Assembly: GCA_004292605.1 (NCBI GenBank)
Contig: RDXK01000107.1
Span: 1 to 33,997 of the forward strand
Direction: 5' to 3'
DNA from: Bacteroidota bacterium
GTDB lineage: Bacteria; Bacteroidota; Bacteroidia; Chitinophagales; Chitinophagaceae
DNA: 33,997 nucleotides
The first letter of the stretch is position 1. Each line of letters starts with the position of its first letter. Both the position numbers and the translations under genes were made by a program. Under the pieces are notes generated by a model. The model saw nothing but the letters and a program-made list of their open reading frames with translations, made no database searches and was not told the origin of the DNA. Of this stretch, positions 16,259 to 24,926 are shown in pieces.

Positions 16259-16669
16259 ATGGCCAGAATACTGTGTATAGATTATGGTGGAAAGCGTACA
16301 GGCCTTGCCGTAACCGATGAATTGCAAATAATAGCTACACCACTTACTACCGTGGAAACCAAGCATTTAATGCAGTATTTGGAGCAATATTGTAAAGCAG
16401 AAAAAGTAGAGAAAGTACTGATTGGTTATCCCTTAAATTGGGATGATACCGCCACCCATGCCACACCTATGGTAAACGGTTTTATAAAGGCTTTTGAAAA
16501 AAAATTTCCTACTACACCTATAGAAAAAGTAGATGAACGGTTTAGTAGTAAACTTGCCCAGCGAAGTATGGTAGAAATGGGTATGAAAAAAAAGCAACGC
16601 CAAGTAAAAGGCAATGTGGATCAAATTGCGGCCACGCTACTACTGCAGGAATATTTGGCTAACCAATAA
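16259..16669 (+). CDS. ruvX: Putative pre-16S rRNA nuclease / Holliday junction resolvase homologue YqgF
   Basis: A 136-residue RNase H-fold protein. The N-terminal strand carries the first catalytic acid in C-I-D-Y-G-G-K-R-T-G-L-A (D8). The mid-protein I-G-Y-P-L-N, the V-D-E-R-F-S-S segment and the final V-D-Q-I-A-A-T-L-L-L-Q, with another acidic residue, complete the YqgF pattern. Family members mature the 5' end of 16S rRNA. The ATG lies 1 bp after the mqnP stop, so it belongs to the same run. Confidence 0.92.
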   Translation: MARILCIDYGGKRTGLAVTDELQIIATPLTTVETKHLMQYLEQYCKAEKVEKVLIGYPLNWDDTATHATPMVNGFIKAFEKKFPTTPIEKVDERFSSKLAQRSMVEMGMKKKQRQVKGNVDQIAATLLLQEYLANQ

Positions 16670-16684
16670 ACTACACGGTAGCTG

Positions 16685-16692
16685 TATATTTG
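16685..16692 (+). promoter_or_regulatory. TAnnTTTG -7 element before def
   Basis: TATATTTG at 16685-16692 matches the Bacteroidota -7 consensus exactly, 18 bp before the def ATG at 16711, in the short gap after ruvX. It would give def and the following gene their own promoter. No TTG is well placed upstream. Confidence 0.4.
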
Positions 16693-16710
16693 CGGCTTGA
16701 AATAAAGGAT

Positions 16711-17292
16711 ATGATTTTACCCATAGTGGCCTACGGTGCAGCCGTATTAAGAAAAATAGCTCAGCCCATAGATAGTGATTACCCACAGCTACAAAAGCTA
16801 ATAGCCGATATGTGGGAAACCATGTACAGCAGCAATGGTGTGGGTTTGGCAGCTCCGCAAATTAACAAGGATATTCGTTTGTTTGTGGTAGATAGTACGC
16901 AGATATTCGACCAATTAGAGGCCGACGATGAGGCAAATCATTACCCCGATAAACCTGGAATTAAGCAAGTATTTATCAATGCAAAAATTGTGCATTTAGC
17001 AGGTGAGGAGTGGAGTTACAACGAGGGCTGTTTAAGTATTCCGAAAATTAGGGAAGATGTTACCCGCCATTCCGAGGTTACTTTAGCCTACCAAGATGAA
17101 CAATTTGTGACTCATCAGCAAACCTTTAATGGTGTTACTGCACGTGTTATTTTACACGAATACGATCACCTGGAAGGCAAACTTTTTATTGATTATATGA
17201 AGCCGCTGCGTAGGAAATTATTGGGTGGCAAACTCAATGATATTAGCAAGGGCAAGGTAAAGGTGGATTATAAAATGAGTTTTGCGAAATAA
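16711..17292 (+). CDS. def: Peptide deformylase
   Basis: A 193-residue metalloenzyme that removes the formyl group from new proteins. All three motifs are intact: G-V-G-L-A-A-P-Q-I (43-51), E-G-C-L-S-I-P with the metal ligand C107, and H-E-Y-D-H with H149, E150 and H153. The ATG at 16711 gives the standard M-I-L-P-I-V-A-Y-G start; the frame extends to a TTG at 16690, but that lies inside the promoter-like element. The stop overlaps the next start by one base (TAATG), indicating coupling to the unknown exported protein. Confidence 0.96.
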   Translation: MILPIVAYGAAVLRKIAQPIDSDYPQLQKLIADMWETMYSSNGVGLAAPQINKDIRLFVVDSTQIFDQLEADDEANHYPDKPGIKQVFINAKIVHLAGEEWSYNEGCLSIPKIREDVTRHSEVTLAYQDEQFVTHQQTFNGVTARVILHEYDHLEGKLFIDYMKPLRRKLLGGKLNDISKGKVKVDYKMSFAK

Positions 17293-18209
17293 TGCAAAAG
17301 GCCTTTTTTTTTGTGGGGTTTCTATTGTGTGGTACCGTAGCTGTGGCCCAGCCCGCTTTTGATACCATGACGGGTGTGTATTTGCAGCCGGTAATTATTC
17401 GTAATAATTTGAATTACAAAACCATTCTTGCACAAATAAAGGCCGACACCACTTTTTACAAAAGCTTTAAAAACCTTCGCATTTTAGGGTATGATGCCTA
17501 TAACAGCATCACCATGAAGGATAAAAAAGAGCGGATAACGGCCACCTACCAAAGCAAAACTACTCAGGAAAGAAGGGGCGACTGTCGTACCACCAAAGTA
17601 CTGGAGCAGCAAACGACAGGTGATTTTTTTGATGCAAACAACAATTACAACTACACCACCGCTAAACTATATGCCAGTTTATTTTTTGCCAAAGGCGAGC
17701 AATGCGGAGAAGATAATATTGTAAAACATTCGCAAATAACTACCCAAAACAAGGAAGGGCTCGATAAAAATAGGGAGCAGTTAAAAATGCTGTTTTTTAC
17801 ACCCGGACAAAAAATACCAGGTATTCCGTTCATAGGAAATAAGCTGGATTTGTACGATGATAATGCCCATAAAAACTACGATTACACCCTAGATTATGCC
17901 GATTATAATGGGGTGTATGCTTACAAGTTTAGCATAATACCCAAACAAGGTAAGGAAACGAACAACGATGTGGTAGTAGATGAAATGACCACTTGGTTTA
18001 GTGCTACCAATATGCAAGTGCTAGCCCGTACCTACAGCCTTAGCTATAGCGCTGGCGTGTATAGCTTTAATGTACGCATGGAGGTAGAAATGACGCAGTT
18101 TAAACAGCTTTGGGTACCCAAAGTACTGCGTTATAAAGGTCGCTGGAATGTGGTATTTAAAGGCCGCGAAAACGGAGAGTTCACGGCCACTTTATTCAAT
18201 TTTAAATAG
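17292..18209 (+). CDS. Exported protein of unknown function, coupled to def
   Basis: A 305-residue protein I do not recognise. It has a signal peptide (M-Q-K-A, hydrophobic core, V-A-V-A-Q, cleavage near residue 20). The mature part begins with a short V-I-I-R-N-N-L-N-Y-K-T-I segment, then a Lys/Thr/Asn/Tyr-rich middle, then regular beta-strands such as M-T-T-W-F-S-A-T, L-A-R-T-Y-S-L-S-Y and W-V-P-K-V-L-R-Y-K-G-R-W. The last part resembles LolA-like half-barrel or DUF5686-associated segments of Bacteroidota (inference from pattern only). Two mature cysteines (in G-D-C-R and E-Q-C-G) could pair. The start overlaps the def stop by one base, and the 3' end overlaps the converging mqnE gene by 8 bases. 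Confidence 0.7.
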   Translation: MQKAFFFVGFLLCGTVAVAQPAFDTMTGVYLQPVIIRNNLNYKTILAQIKADTTFYKSFKNLRILGYDAYNSITMKDKKERITATYQSKTTQERRGDCRTTKVLEQQTTGDFFDANNNYNYTTAKLYASLFFAKGEQCGEDNIVKHSQITTQNKEGLDKNREQLKMLFFTPGQKIPGIPFIGNKLDLYDDNAHKNYDYTLDYADYNGVYAYKFSIIPKQGKETNNDVVVDEMTTWFSATNMQVLARTYSLSYSAGVYSFNVRMEVEMTQFKQLWVPKVLRYKGRWNVVFKGRENGEFTATLFNFK

Positions 18210-19362
18210 TTTCCGCCAGCAATTCCTCGTGAGTTACGGTACTATAATCTCTCACCACATTGTACAGCGTATCTCTTTCCACCGGCTGCCTGTTTACTTG
18301 CTTAATTAGTGAAACTAGTTCCGCTGTGCTAAGAGAGGGCGACTGTTCCTCGCTGCCAGCCATGCTGTATATTTTTGTAGTATCATCTATAGTACCATCT
18401 AAATCGTTCACGCCAAAAGCCAACGATAGCTGTGCATTTTGCCTACCAAGCATGGGCCAATAAGCTTTTATATGCGGAAAATTATCTAAATACAGGCGTG
18501 CAATAGCGTACACCATTAAATCTTCCAAAACACTGGTTTCGGCTATATGGCTCATTTCATTATCTTGGTTTCTAAACTTCAGGGGTATAAAGGTATTAAA
18601 GCCCTTGGTTTCATCTTGCAGGGTGCGGAGTTGGTGCATATGATCTACCCTGTGTTCATAGTTTTCTAAATGGCCAAAAAGCATAGTAGCATTGGAATGC
18701 ATACCTAGCAAATGAGCCGTTTTATGAATGTGTAACCAGCCGGCTCCATCTACTTTATCGTCGCAAATTTGTTGCCGTATTTCTGGGGCAAAAATTTCCG
18801 CACCACCGCCAGGCAAGCTATCTAAACCTGCTTCATGCAAAAATTTCATGCCTTCTTCCACGGTCATTTTTGCTTTCCTAAACATATATTCAAGTTCCAC
18901 TGCGGTAAAGCCTTTGATGTGCAATTCCGGTCGGTGAGCTTTAATAGCACCTAACAAATCGGCAAAAAAATGAATGTTCATTTTGGGGTGTACGCCACCT
19001 ACTATATGTACCTCGGTTACCGGTTTGCCATCGTATTTCTGCACCATGTGCATCATTTGTTCTATGGACAGTTCCCAGCCTTCTTCTCTATTGGCATACA
19101 GCCTGCTGTAGCTACAAAATTTGCAACTAAACACGCAAACATTGGTAGGTTCTATATGAAAATTTCTATTGAAGTAGGTTTTATGGCCGTGTAACTGTTC
19201 CCTTTTCCAATTGGCTAATGCCCCTACAAAACTTAGGGAAGCATGGTTAAATAAGTATAAGGCTTGTTCGTTCGAAATTCTGGTATTTGAAAAAACTTGT
19301 TCAGCTATTTGGGTTAATTGAGCATCGGTGGTGGTTTCAAATATCGATTGTATTGTATCCAT
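18202..19362 (-). CDS. mqnE: Aminofutalosine synthase (radical SAM), MqnE
   Basis: A 386-residue radical SAM enzyme. The iron-sulfur cluster motif is C76-V-F-S-C80-K-F-C83, preceded by the family's F-H-I-E-P-T-N. The segments H-I-V-G-G-V-H-P, H-I-K-G-F-T-A-V-E, L-P-G-G-G-A-E-I-F and F-I-P-L-K-F-R-N are characteristic of the MqnE/MqnC group; H-I-K-G-F-T-A-V-E and L-P-G-G-G-A-E-I-F favour MqnE over MqnC. By pathway knowledge MqnE joins 3-enolpyruvyl-benzoate to SAM to give aminofutalosine, the first committed product of the alternative menaquinone route. It converges on the def operon with an 8-nt overlap and no room for a terminator. Confidence 0.87.
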   Translation of the reverse strand: MDTIQSIFETTTDAQLTQIAEQVFSNTRISNEQALYLFNHASLSFVGALANWKREQLHGHKTYFNRNFHIEPTNVCVFSCKFCSYSRLYANREEGWELSIEQMMHMVQKYDGKPVTEVHIVGGVHPKMNIHFFADLLGAIKAHRPELHIKGFTAVELEYMFRKAKMTVEEGMKFLHEAGLDSLPGGGAEIFAPEIRQQICDDKVDGAGWLHIHKTAHLLGMHSNATMLFGHLENYEHRVDHMHQLRTLQDETKGFNTFIPLKFRNQDNEMSHIAETSVLEDLMVYAIARLYLDNFPHIKAYWPMLGRQNAQLSLAFGVNDLDGTIDDTTKIYSMAGSEEQSPSLSTAELVSLIKQVNRQPVERDTLYNVVRDYSTVTHEELLAETI

Positions 19363-19401
19363 AAATGCGAAAGTATTGTATTCAATAGCTATAACAAAAA
19401 A

Positions 19402-19430
19402 GAAGGCCTCTCGTTCTATGAGAGGCCTTC
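19402..19430 (-). terminator. Intrinsic terminator of the M43 protease gene
   Basis: GAAGGCCTCTC (19402-19412) and GAGAGGCCTTC (19420-19430) form a perfect 11-bp stem with a 7-nt loop. Read on the minus strand it is followed by a T-tract, and it lies about 20 bp downstream of the stop at 19452. It also separates that gene from mqnE. Confidence 0.9.
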
Positions 19431-19451
19431 AAAATTTACTGCTTGGTAATT

Positions 19452-22400
19452 TTAGTTGTTCAACTTGATTATTTTATCGGTAATAGTTTTACCTAAGTAA
19501 TCTAGTTTCACCATGTAAACACCCGCTGGTAAGCCAGTCATATCTATTGGTATAATAGAATCTGCATTACCGCTGAAGTTCATGTTTACTACCTGCTGAC
19601 CCACAGAGTTAAACACACCCACACCTCTTAACTCTACTGGACGTAGATAGTGCTGCAAGTAAGTGATATTTCTGGTTGGGTTCGGGCTAAACATGTAACC
19701 GTTTGCTTTTAAGCGAGCAGCCAATGTTTTGGTATTAAAGTTTACATTATCTACATACACATTGTTCTCGTTGTTAGTAGTGTTTCTAAATACTACTTGT
19801 ACGGGCCCCGATGCAGCTACTGCACTTAGGTTTACACGTTCTGTTCTCCAGAAACCAGCAATGCTTGGTTGGAATTCAGATGTGGTAGTACTGTTAGGAT
19901 CGTTAATGGTTTGTAAATCAGCACCCCATTTCTTGTAAACCGATGTAAAGGTGGTTCCACAATCTCTGGTAACCAATACTTCTAAAGTATCCATACCGCT
20001 GCGGGTAGCACCAGCATAGTTTTTAGTAGCAGCAGCTACATCAAACGTTAGGAACACAGAATCTACACCAGAGTAGCTAATAATAGGAGAGTACAAATCA
20101 TCACGCTGACCGCGGAAATTGTAAGAGAAGTTTCTTACAAACGCAGAACCTGTACTTCTATTGGCACCCACAGAAGCTTTTGCCCAAGTAGTGCTATTAT
20201 CAGCGTTTACTACGCTCCAGCCAGCAGTAGGCACTGTGCTAGTTTCAAATGTTTCTACTAGTGGGGCAGATGATGTACCAGCTAAGCTAAACGCTCTACG
20301 CAATGTATCGTTGGTATTGTTGGCATCACCTGTACCTGTAGAGGAAATAGGATTGATAGAATAGATAGTAATGCTATGAGCACCTACAGAAGATACGCTA
20401 GCAGCAGGTAACGCTACGGTTCTGCTTGAGTCGCGTAACAATGTGCCAGTAAAGGCTGTAGTTACTGGTGCACCACCATCTACACTATAAGCCACTTGGA
20501 AACCAGTAAGGGTTTGTAAACCTACGTTTCTTACGGTAGCACTTGGAGTAAAGTTACCACTACAAATTAAGGCACCAGGAGCGTTGATAGCTGTTACAGC
20601 TAAATCTCTTCCAAATACTGGTGATATATTAATGTTATCTACAAAAATATTGTTTCCGTAATCGTTGGTGTTTTGTACCGCAAATATGATGCTTCCTGTA
20701 CTTACAAACGCACCGCCTAAGGCTACACGTTGTCTACGCCAATCGGCATTAGCAGGAGCAATATAATCTGCAGTTGAAGAACCTGCTGTAGCTAGTGCAG
20801 CACCACTTCTTGTCCATACTGGGGTAAATGTATTACCACAATCTGTACTTGCTAAAATGGTTAATACATCTATACTTCCAGGATAGTTACGGTGAGCCAA
20901 ATCAAAGCTGAATACTACTGAATCGGCTCCAGTGGTACGCATCGTTGGCGATATATATCTATCTGTTTGGCCAGGAAGGTTAAAGTTGTAGTTGTCAATA
21001 AACAACGCATTAGCACTTGCAAAACCAGGTGAACGACGTACCCAAGTTACGTTGTTGTTAGTATTTACAATTGACCAACCTGCTGTAGGGAATACTTGTG
21101 ATTCTAAATCATCCACAATAGTTCCTGTAACAATATTGTTGATTACAAAAGCACGAACCAACGTATCGTTGCTGCCTTCTTGGTCGCCAGTACCACTTAC
21201 GGTTACTGGGCTAGCACAATAAGCACGTAAACTTCTGTTACCTGGACCTGAAGTGAATTGAGGTAAGGTAGCTGTAAACGTAGCATTAGGAGCCAGCGTT
21301 TGGGTAAAGTTTTGACTTACCGGTGTACCATTATCTAAAATATAACCTAAAGTAAAGGCAGTAATGGTTTCAGCACCTTGGTTACGTACTGTTAAGGTAG
21401 GAGCTACTGTGTTAGTACACTCTGTGCTGAACGGACGAGTAACCGCGGTAACCGCTAGGTCTCTACTTACTTTACGAGTAATGTTGATGTTGTCAACGAA
21501 AGTGTTGTTACCAAAATCGCTAATATTTCTAAAGGCAAAAATTACTGAACCACCAGCTACCAAAGAGCCTCCAATGGCTACTCTCTCGTTTCTCCACTCA
21601 GCAGCTGTAGGTGTGGTAAATGCACTTGCTAAAGCTGCACCTGTAGACAAAGCTGCACCAGCTTTATCGAATATTACTGTGAATGTATTACCGCAATCGC
21701 CAGATACTAGTACTTGTAAACGGTCGTTTGAAGTAAAGTATCTTCTGTGAGCCACATCAAAAGTTACTACCACTGAATCTACCACATTAGATGTGCTGAT
21801 TGGGCGTGTACGTAAATCTTTAATTTGGCCGGTTGTGTTGGGTCCGTAGTTATCGTAAAAAGCAGATCCTGCATTGCCAGCACCTTGTGCACTTCTTGTC
21901 CACTGTGTAGGGCTAGCAGCACCATTAAATAAGGTAAAGTTGGCAGGAGGGAAAGCCGTGTTTACAAAGTTTTCCGCTACTGGTAAAGCTAAGCCACCCG
22001 CTATAGTAATAGTAGTAGCTAAAGTATCGTTGCTTACTACTTGGTCGCCACCACCATTAGGTGAGCTGGTAAACATCCGTATTGTGTTAGAACCAACTAT
22101 TAGGTTTTGAGCAGGTAGTACTATAGTAGTTGCGTCACCCGTAGCAAGGTTTACGGTATAAGTATTAATAACTGGAGCACCACCATTTACAATAACACCT
22201 ACTCTTACAGAGGTTAGGGTAGTGGCACCACGGTTTGAAACTTGTAATCTTGGTACAAATGGTCCAGCACAGCTTGGAACAGGGTAACTAACACAAGCAC
22301 CGGCTACTACATCGTTACCGCCCGGAGCTACAATTTTACCAGCAGCAGCGTCTAACAAAATAGCGTTGGCAGGTACCACACATCCGTCGGATGTTACTAA

Positions 22401-23507
22401 GTTGGCTCTACAGTTGGCTAAAACCCACTCCATACGGCCTACTTGTGCACGTGTAAACATGCTGTAACAAGCATCATCTGTATAGTCCATATAGTTTTGG
22501 TACATTCTACCCGGAGGGTTGGGAGCACAAGTATTGTTGGCAACACCAGTAGGGCAACCGCTAGTAGGGCCGCTTTGTGCAGGAGTATCGCCTACCAAAA
22601 ACTGTGCAGGTAACTGGCAAGTACCAGCTGCAGGCATTTGACGGAAATCGTCGCCACCGCAACCGCTTACATCACCCCAAATATGGTATAAACCAAAATA
22701 GTGACCAGCTTCGTGGGCCAATGTTCTACCCATCGCAAAGCTAGGATCTACATAACAGCGGTTTCCACCGAAGCCTACCACATCTATCACTACACCCTGG
22801 GCTTCAGGGGTAGAGGTACCTGGGAAGGTAGCGTACCCTAACAAGGCTGTTGAGCCAGGTGCATTAGTACCTACCCAAATGTTAAAGTATTTATCGCCCC
22901 AAGTGTTTAAACCACCTGTTGCAGTACTTTTTATTGGGTCGCTTGCTGCGTTTACGTTATAACCAGTAGAGCTGATACGGCGTTCGATACCTGTGGTAAA
23001 GTTTCCGTTTTGATCTCTTTTGGCTAAACAAAAACGAATATTAGAACGGCCCCTTACGTTGTAAAAGTTTACCGCATTGGTGCTATCTGGGTTGTTACCA
23101 GAGTAGTCCAAATTCAATCTATTGATAATTTGTTCGTACACATCGGCGTCGGTAATCAAATTGGCGCTTGGGTGTACAATGTGTACTACCACGGGGATAG
23201 TAACGATGGTGTTGGTTCTAGCGGCTTCACCGGTTCTTGCGGTGGCATTGGCCGATGGATTCGCGGCTCTTTCTTCAGCATCTTTCAGCGACTTGTTGTA
23301 ACTAGCACGAAGCGAAGGATCGTTTTGCATCAATACTTCTAAATGCTCCATGGTTCCACAACGCAAATGTCCTTTTTTGCCATTGCCATGATCATGCTGA
23401 TGATCAGGATCTGGGTTAGATCTACCCGACTTTTGGGCGAAACCAGCACTCACCGATAACGCACTCACCAGAATAAATAAACCCAGTTTACTTGTAAATT
23501 TTTTCAA
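19452..23507 (-). CDS. Secreted M43-family zinc metalloprotease with repeated CARDB / choice-of-anchor J modules and T9SS sorting domain
   Basis: A 1351-residue protein. Signal peptide 1-24 (ends A-G-F-A-Q); a His/Asp/Gly-rich linker follows. The pappalysin-type (M43) catalytic domain covers about 100-365, with H265-E-A-G-H269-Y-F-G-L-Y-H275 as zinc ligands and catalytic Glu, and the Met-turn N-Y-M-D-Y near 338-342. Next come three CARDB-like plus choice-of-anchor J/MAM-like pairs (about 412-1257). The end is a type A sorting domain beginning at F-S-P-N-P-T (about 1273). By family knowledge it is exported by the T9SS and cleaves proteins outside the cell or on its surface. The modules probably bind substrate or matrix. 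No maturation partner lies adjacent. It ends at a strong terminator. Confidence 0.92.
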   Translation of the reverse strand: MKKFTSKLGLFILVSALSVSAGFAQKSGRSNPDPDHQHDHGNGKKGHLRCGTMEHLEVLMQNDPSLRASYNKSLKDAEERAANPSANATARTGEAARTNTIVTIPVVVHIVHPSANLITDADVYEQIINRLNLDYSGNNPDSTNAVNFYNVRGRSNIRFCLAKRDQNGNFTTGIERRISSTGYNVNAASDPIKSTATGGLNTWGDKYFNIWVGTNAPGSTALLGYATFPGTSTPEAQGVVIDVVGFGGNRCYVDPSFAMGRTLAHEAGHYFGLYHIWGDVSGCGGDDFRQMPAAGTCQLPAQFLVGDTPAQSGPTSGCPTGVANNTCAPNPPGRMYQNYMDYTDDACYSMFTRAQVGRMEWVLANCRANLVTSDGCVVPANAILLDAAAGKIVAPGGNDVVAGACVSYPVPSCAGPFVPRLQVSNRGATTLTSVRVGVIVNGGAPVINTYTVNLATGDATTIVLPAQNLIVGSNTIRMFTSSPNGGGDQVVSNDTLATTITIAGGLALPVAENFVNTAFPPANFTLFNGAASPTQWTRSAQGAGNAGSAFYDNYGPNTTGQIKDLRTRPISTSNVVDSVVVTFDVAHRRYFTSNDRLQVLVSGDCGNTFTVIFDKAGAALSTGAALASAFTTPTAAEWRNERVAIGGSLVAGGSVIFAFRNISDFGNNTFVDNINITRKVSRDLAVTAVTRPFSTECTNTVAPTLTVRNQGAETITAFTLGYILDNGTPVSQNFTQTLAPNATFTATLPQFTSGPGNRSLRAYCASPVTVSGTGDQEGSNDTLVRAFVINNIVTGTIVDDLESQVFPTAGWSIVNTNNNVTWVRRSPGFASANALFIDNYNFNLPGQTDRYISPTMRTTGADSVVFSFDLAHRNYPGSIDVLTILASTDCGNTFTPVWTRSGAALATAGSSTADYIAPANADWRRQRVALGGAFVSTGSIIFAVQNTNDYGNNIFVDNINISPVFGRDLAVTAINAPGALICSGNFTPSATVRNVGLQTLTGFQVAYSVDGGAPVTTAFTGTLLRDSSRTVALPAASVSSVGAHSITIYSINPISSTGTGDANNTNDTLRRAFSLAGTSSAPLVETFETSTVPTAGWSVVNADNSTTWAKASVGANRSTGSAFVRNFSYNFRGQRDDLYSPIISYSGVDSVFLTFDVAAATKNYAGATRSGMDTLEVLVTRDCGTTFTSVYKKWGADLQTINDPNSTTTSEFQPSIAGFWRTERVNLSAVAASGPVQVVFRNTTNNENNVYVDNVNFNTKTLAARLKANGYMFSPNPTRNITYLQHYLRPVELRGVGVFNSVGQQVVNMNFSGNADSIIPIDMTGLPAGVYMVKLDYLGKTITDKIIKLNN
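19737..22274 (-). repeat. Three tandem CARDB + choice-of-anchor J module pairs within the protease
   Basis: The pairs lie at about residues 412-677, 681-962 and 967-1257. Each CARDB part opens with V-R-N/S-N-x-G and a G-x-P-V strand and ends in N-D-T-L. Each J part has a W-x-R/K start, D-S-V-x-x-T/S-F-D, D-C-G-x-T-F-T, W-R-x-E/Q-R-V and F-V/Y-V-D-N-I/V-N. Copies one and two are more alike than either is to three, which contains an insertion near the D-C-G segment. Confidence 0.8.
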
Positions 23508-23619
23508 AGCAGAAAATTTTATTTTAAGAAACTATAAAACGAATGTTAAAATTACGGAAAAAAAATGCATTTAGATGCCAAATTTTTACATATTGTTAGC
23601 ATTTTAAGTTTGTTTAACC

Positions 23620-24864
23620 TTACACAAGCATTCCAGCTAATGTTGCACTTAAATAGGAGGCCAAGGTGCCGCAAAGTAATGCACGCAGGCCTAGCGAAGC
23701 CAAATCGGCCCGGCGGGAGGGAGCTATAGCACCAATTCCACCAATTTGCATACCTACACTACTAAAGTTCGCAAAACCACAAATAGCAATACTTATAATA
23801 AGTAAGCCTTTAGGTGAAAGGGCTGGTGCGGTGTTACTAGTTAGCGATGTAAACGCCACAAACTCATTAATGGTTAATTTTTGTCCCATTAAGGTAGCCG
23901 CAAACTGAATATCGGCACTTGGTACACCCATTGCCCAAGCCATTGGATAAAATATTTTACCAAAAATATAATCAAGCGAAATAGGAGTAGCCAAACCCGC
24001 TAAGGCACTTACTTTTAACAATACGAAGTTTAAAAGGGCAATGAGGCCTATAAAACCTATCAGCATTGCAATTACGTTCATGGCTATTTTAAAACCGTCG
24101 GCAGCACCATGGCTAATGGCATCTATGATATTGCTGTATTCGCTTTTCACCTCTAGTTTAATTTTGCCCATAGTATTGCTTTCCTCCGTTTCAGGGTATA
24201 CTATTTTGGAAATTACCAAGGCTGCAGGTGCTGCCATTAAGCTAGCGGTTAATAAATACTCTGCTTTTGCCCCCATATTGGTGTATACTATTAATATACC
24301 GCCAGCAATACAGGCCAAACTACCGCTCATACTGGCTAGTAGTTCACTTTTTGTCATGGTGGCTAAATAAGGGCGAATCATAACTTGAGCTTCTACTTGG
24401 CCCACAAATGCACTAGCCACATTGCTCAAGGCTTCCGCACCGCTTACCCGCATTACTGCGTTCATGGCTTTAGCTATTACCGAAATAATACGTTGCATAA
24501 CACCAAAATGGTAAAAAATGGCTACCAACACGCAAACCAAAATAATGGTAGCGGTAACACTAAAGGCAAATACAAAACCACCTTTTCCATAATCGTTCAT
24601 ACCGCTGGGTGTATTTACCACAATACCTCCGTATACAAAACCGGCACCTTGTTTAGCAAACTGTTCTATTTTTTCAATTACATGTCCCAAGGCTTGAAAA
24701 AAGCGAGTTACGGGTGGAACTTTCAATACCAAAATGGCAATACATAATTGTAAGGCAATACCGCTCAATACCAAACGGTAGTTTATTTTTTTGCGATTGT
24801 TGGAGGCTGCAAACGCAATTCCTAAAATAAGAACTACACCAATTAATCCCTGAAACCTTTCCAT
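23620..24864 (-). CDS. nupC: Concentrative nucleoside transporter (CNT/NupC family)
   Basis: A 414-residue inner-membrane transporter starting at the ATG at 24864; the frame runs to a TTG at 24876, which is less likely. Family marks are S-G-A-E-A-L-S-N-V-A-S-A-F-V-G-Q-V-E-A in the substrate-binding hairpin region, a G-S-L-A-C-I-A-G-G helix, and a second L-T-S-N-T-A-P-A-L-S-P hairpin followed by G-F-A-N-F-S-S-V-G-M-Q. By family knowledge these proteins import nucleosides with Na+ or H+. Specificity cannot be read with confidence. It follows the flippase gene by about 60 bp on the same strand and may be its own transcription unit. Confidence 0.88.
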   Translation of the reverse strand: MERFQGLIGVVLILGIAFAASNNRKKINYRLVLSGIALQLCIAILVLKVPPVTRFFQALGHVIEKIEQFAKQGAGFVYGGIVVNTPSGMNDYGKGGFVFAFSVTATIILVCVLVAIFYHFGVMQRIISVIAKAMNAVMRVSGAEALSNVASAFVGQVEAQVMIRPYLATMTKSELLASMSGSLACIAGGILIVYTNMGAKAEYLLTASLMAAPAALVISKIVYPETEESNTMGKIKLEVKSEYSNIIDAISHGAADGFKIAMNVIAMLIGFIGLIALLNFVLLKVSALAGLATPISLDYIFGKIFYPMAWAMGVPSADIQFAATLMGQKLTINEFVAFTSLTSNTAPALSPKGLLIISIAICGFANFSSVGMQIGGIGAIAPSRRADLASLGLRALLCGTLASYLSATLAGMLV

Positions 24865-24926
24865 AAGCGTGGGCAAGTAAATGTTAAAAAAAGTGAAAAT
24901 AGGTATAAAGCAGTTGGAACCAAAAT

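Noticed and set aside
21364-21750. Plus-strand open frame of 128 codons opposite the M43 protease
   Set aside because: It arises from the Thr/Val/Ala-rich repeat modules on the other strand and has no signal or domain.
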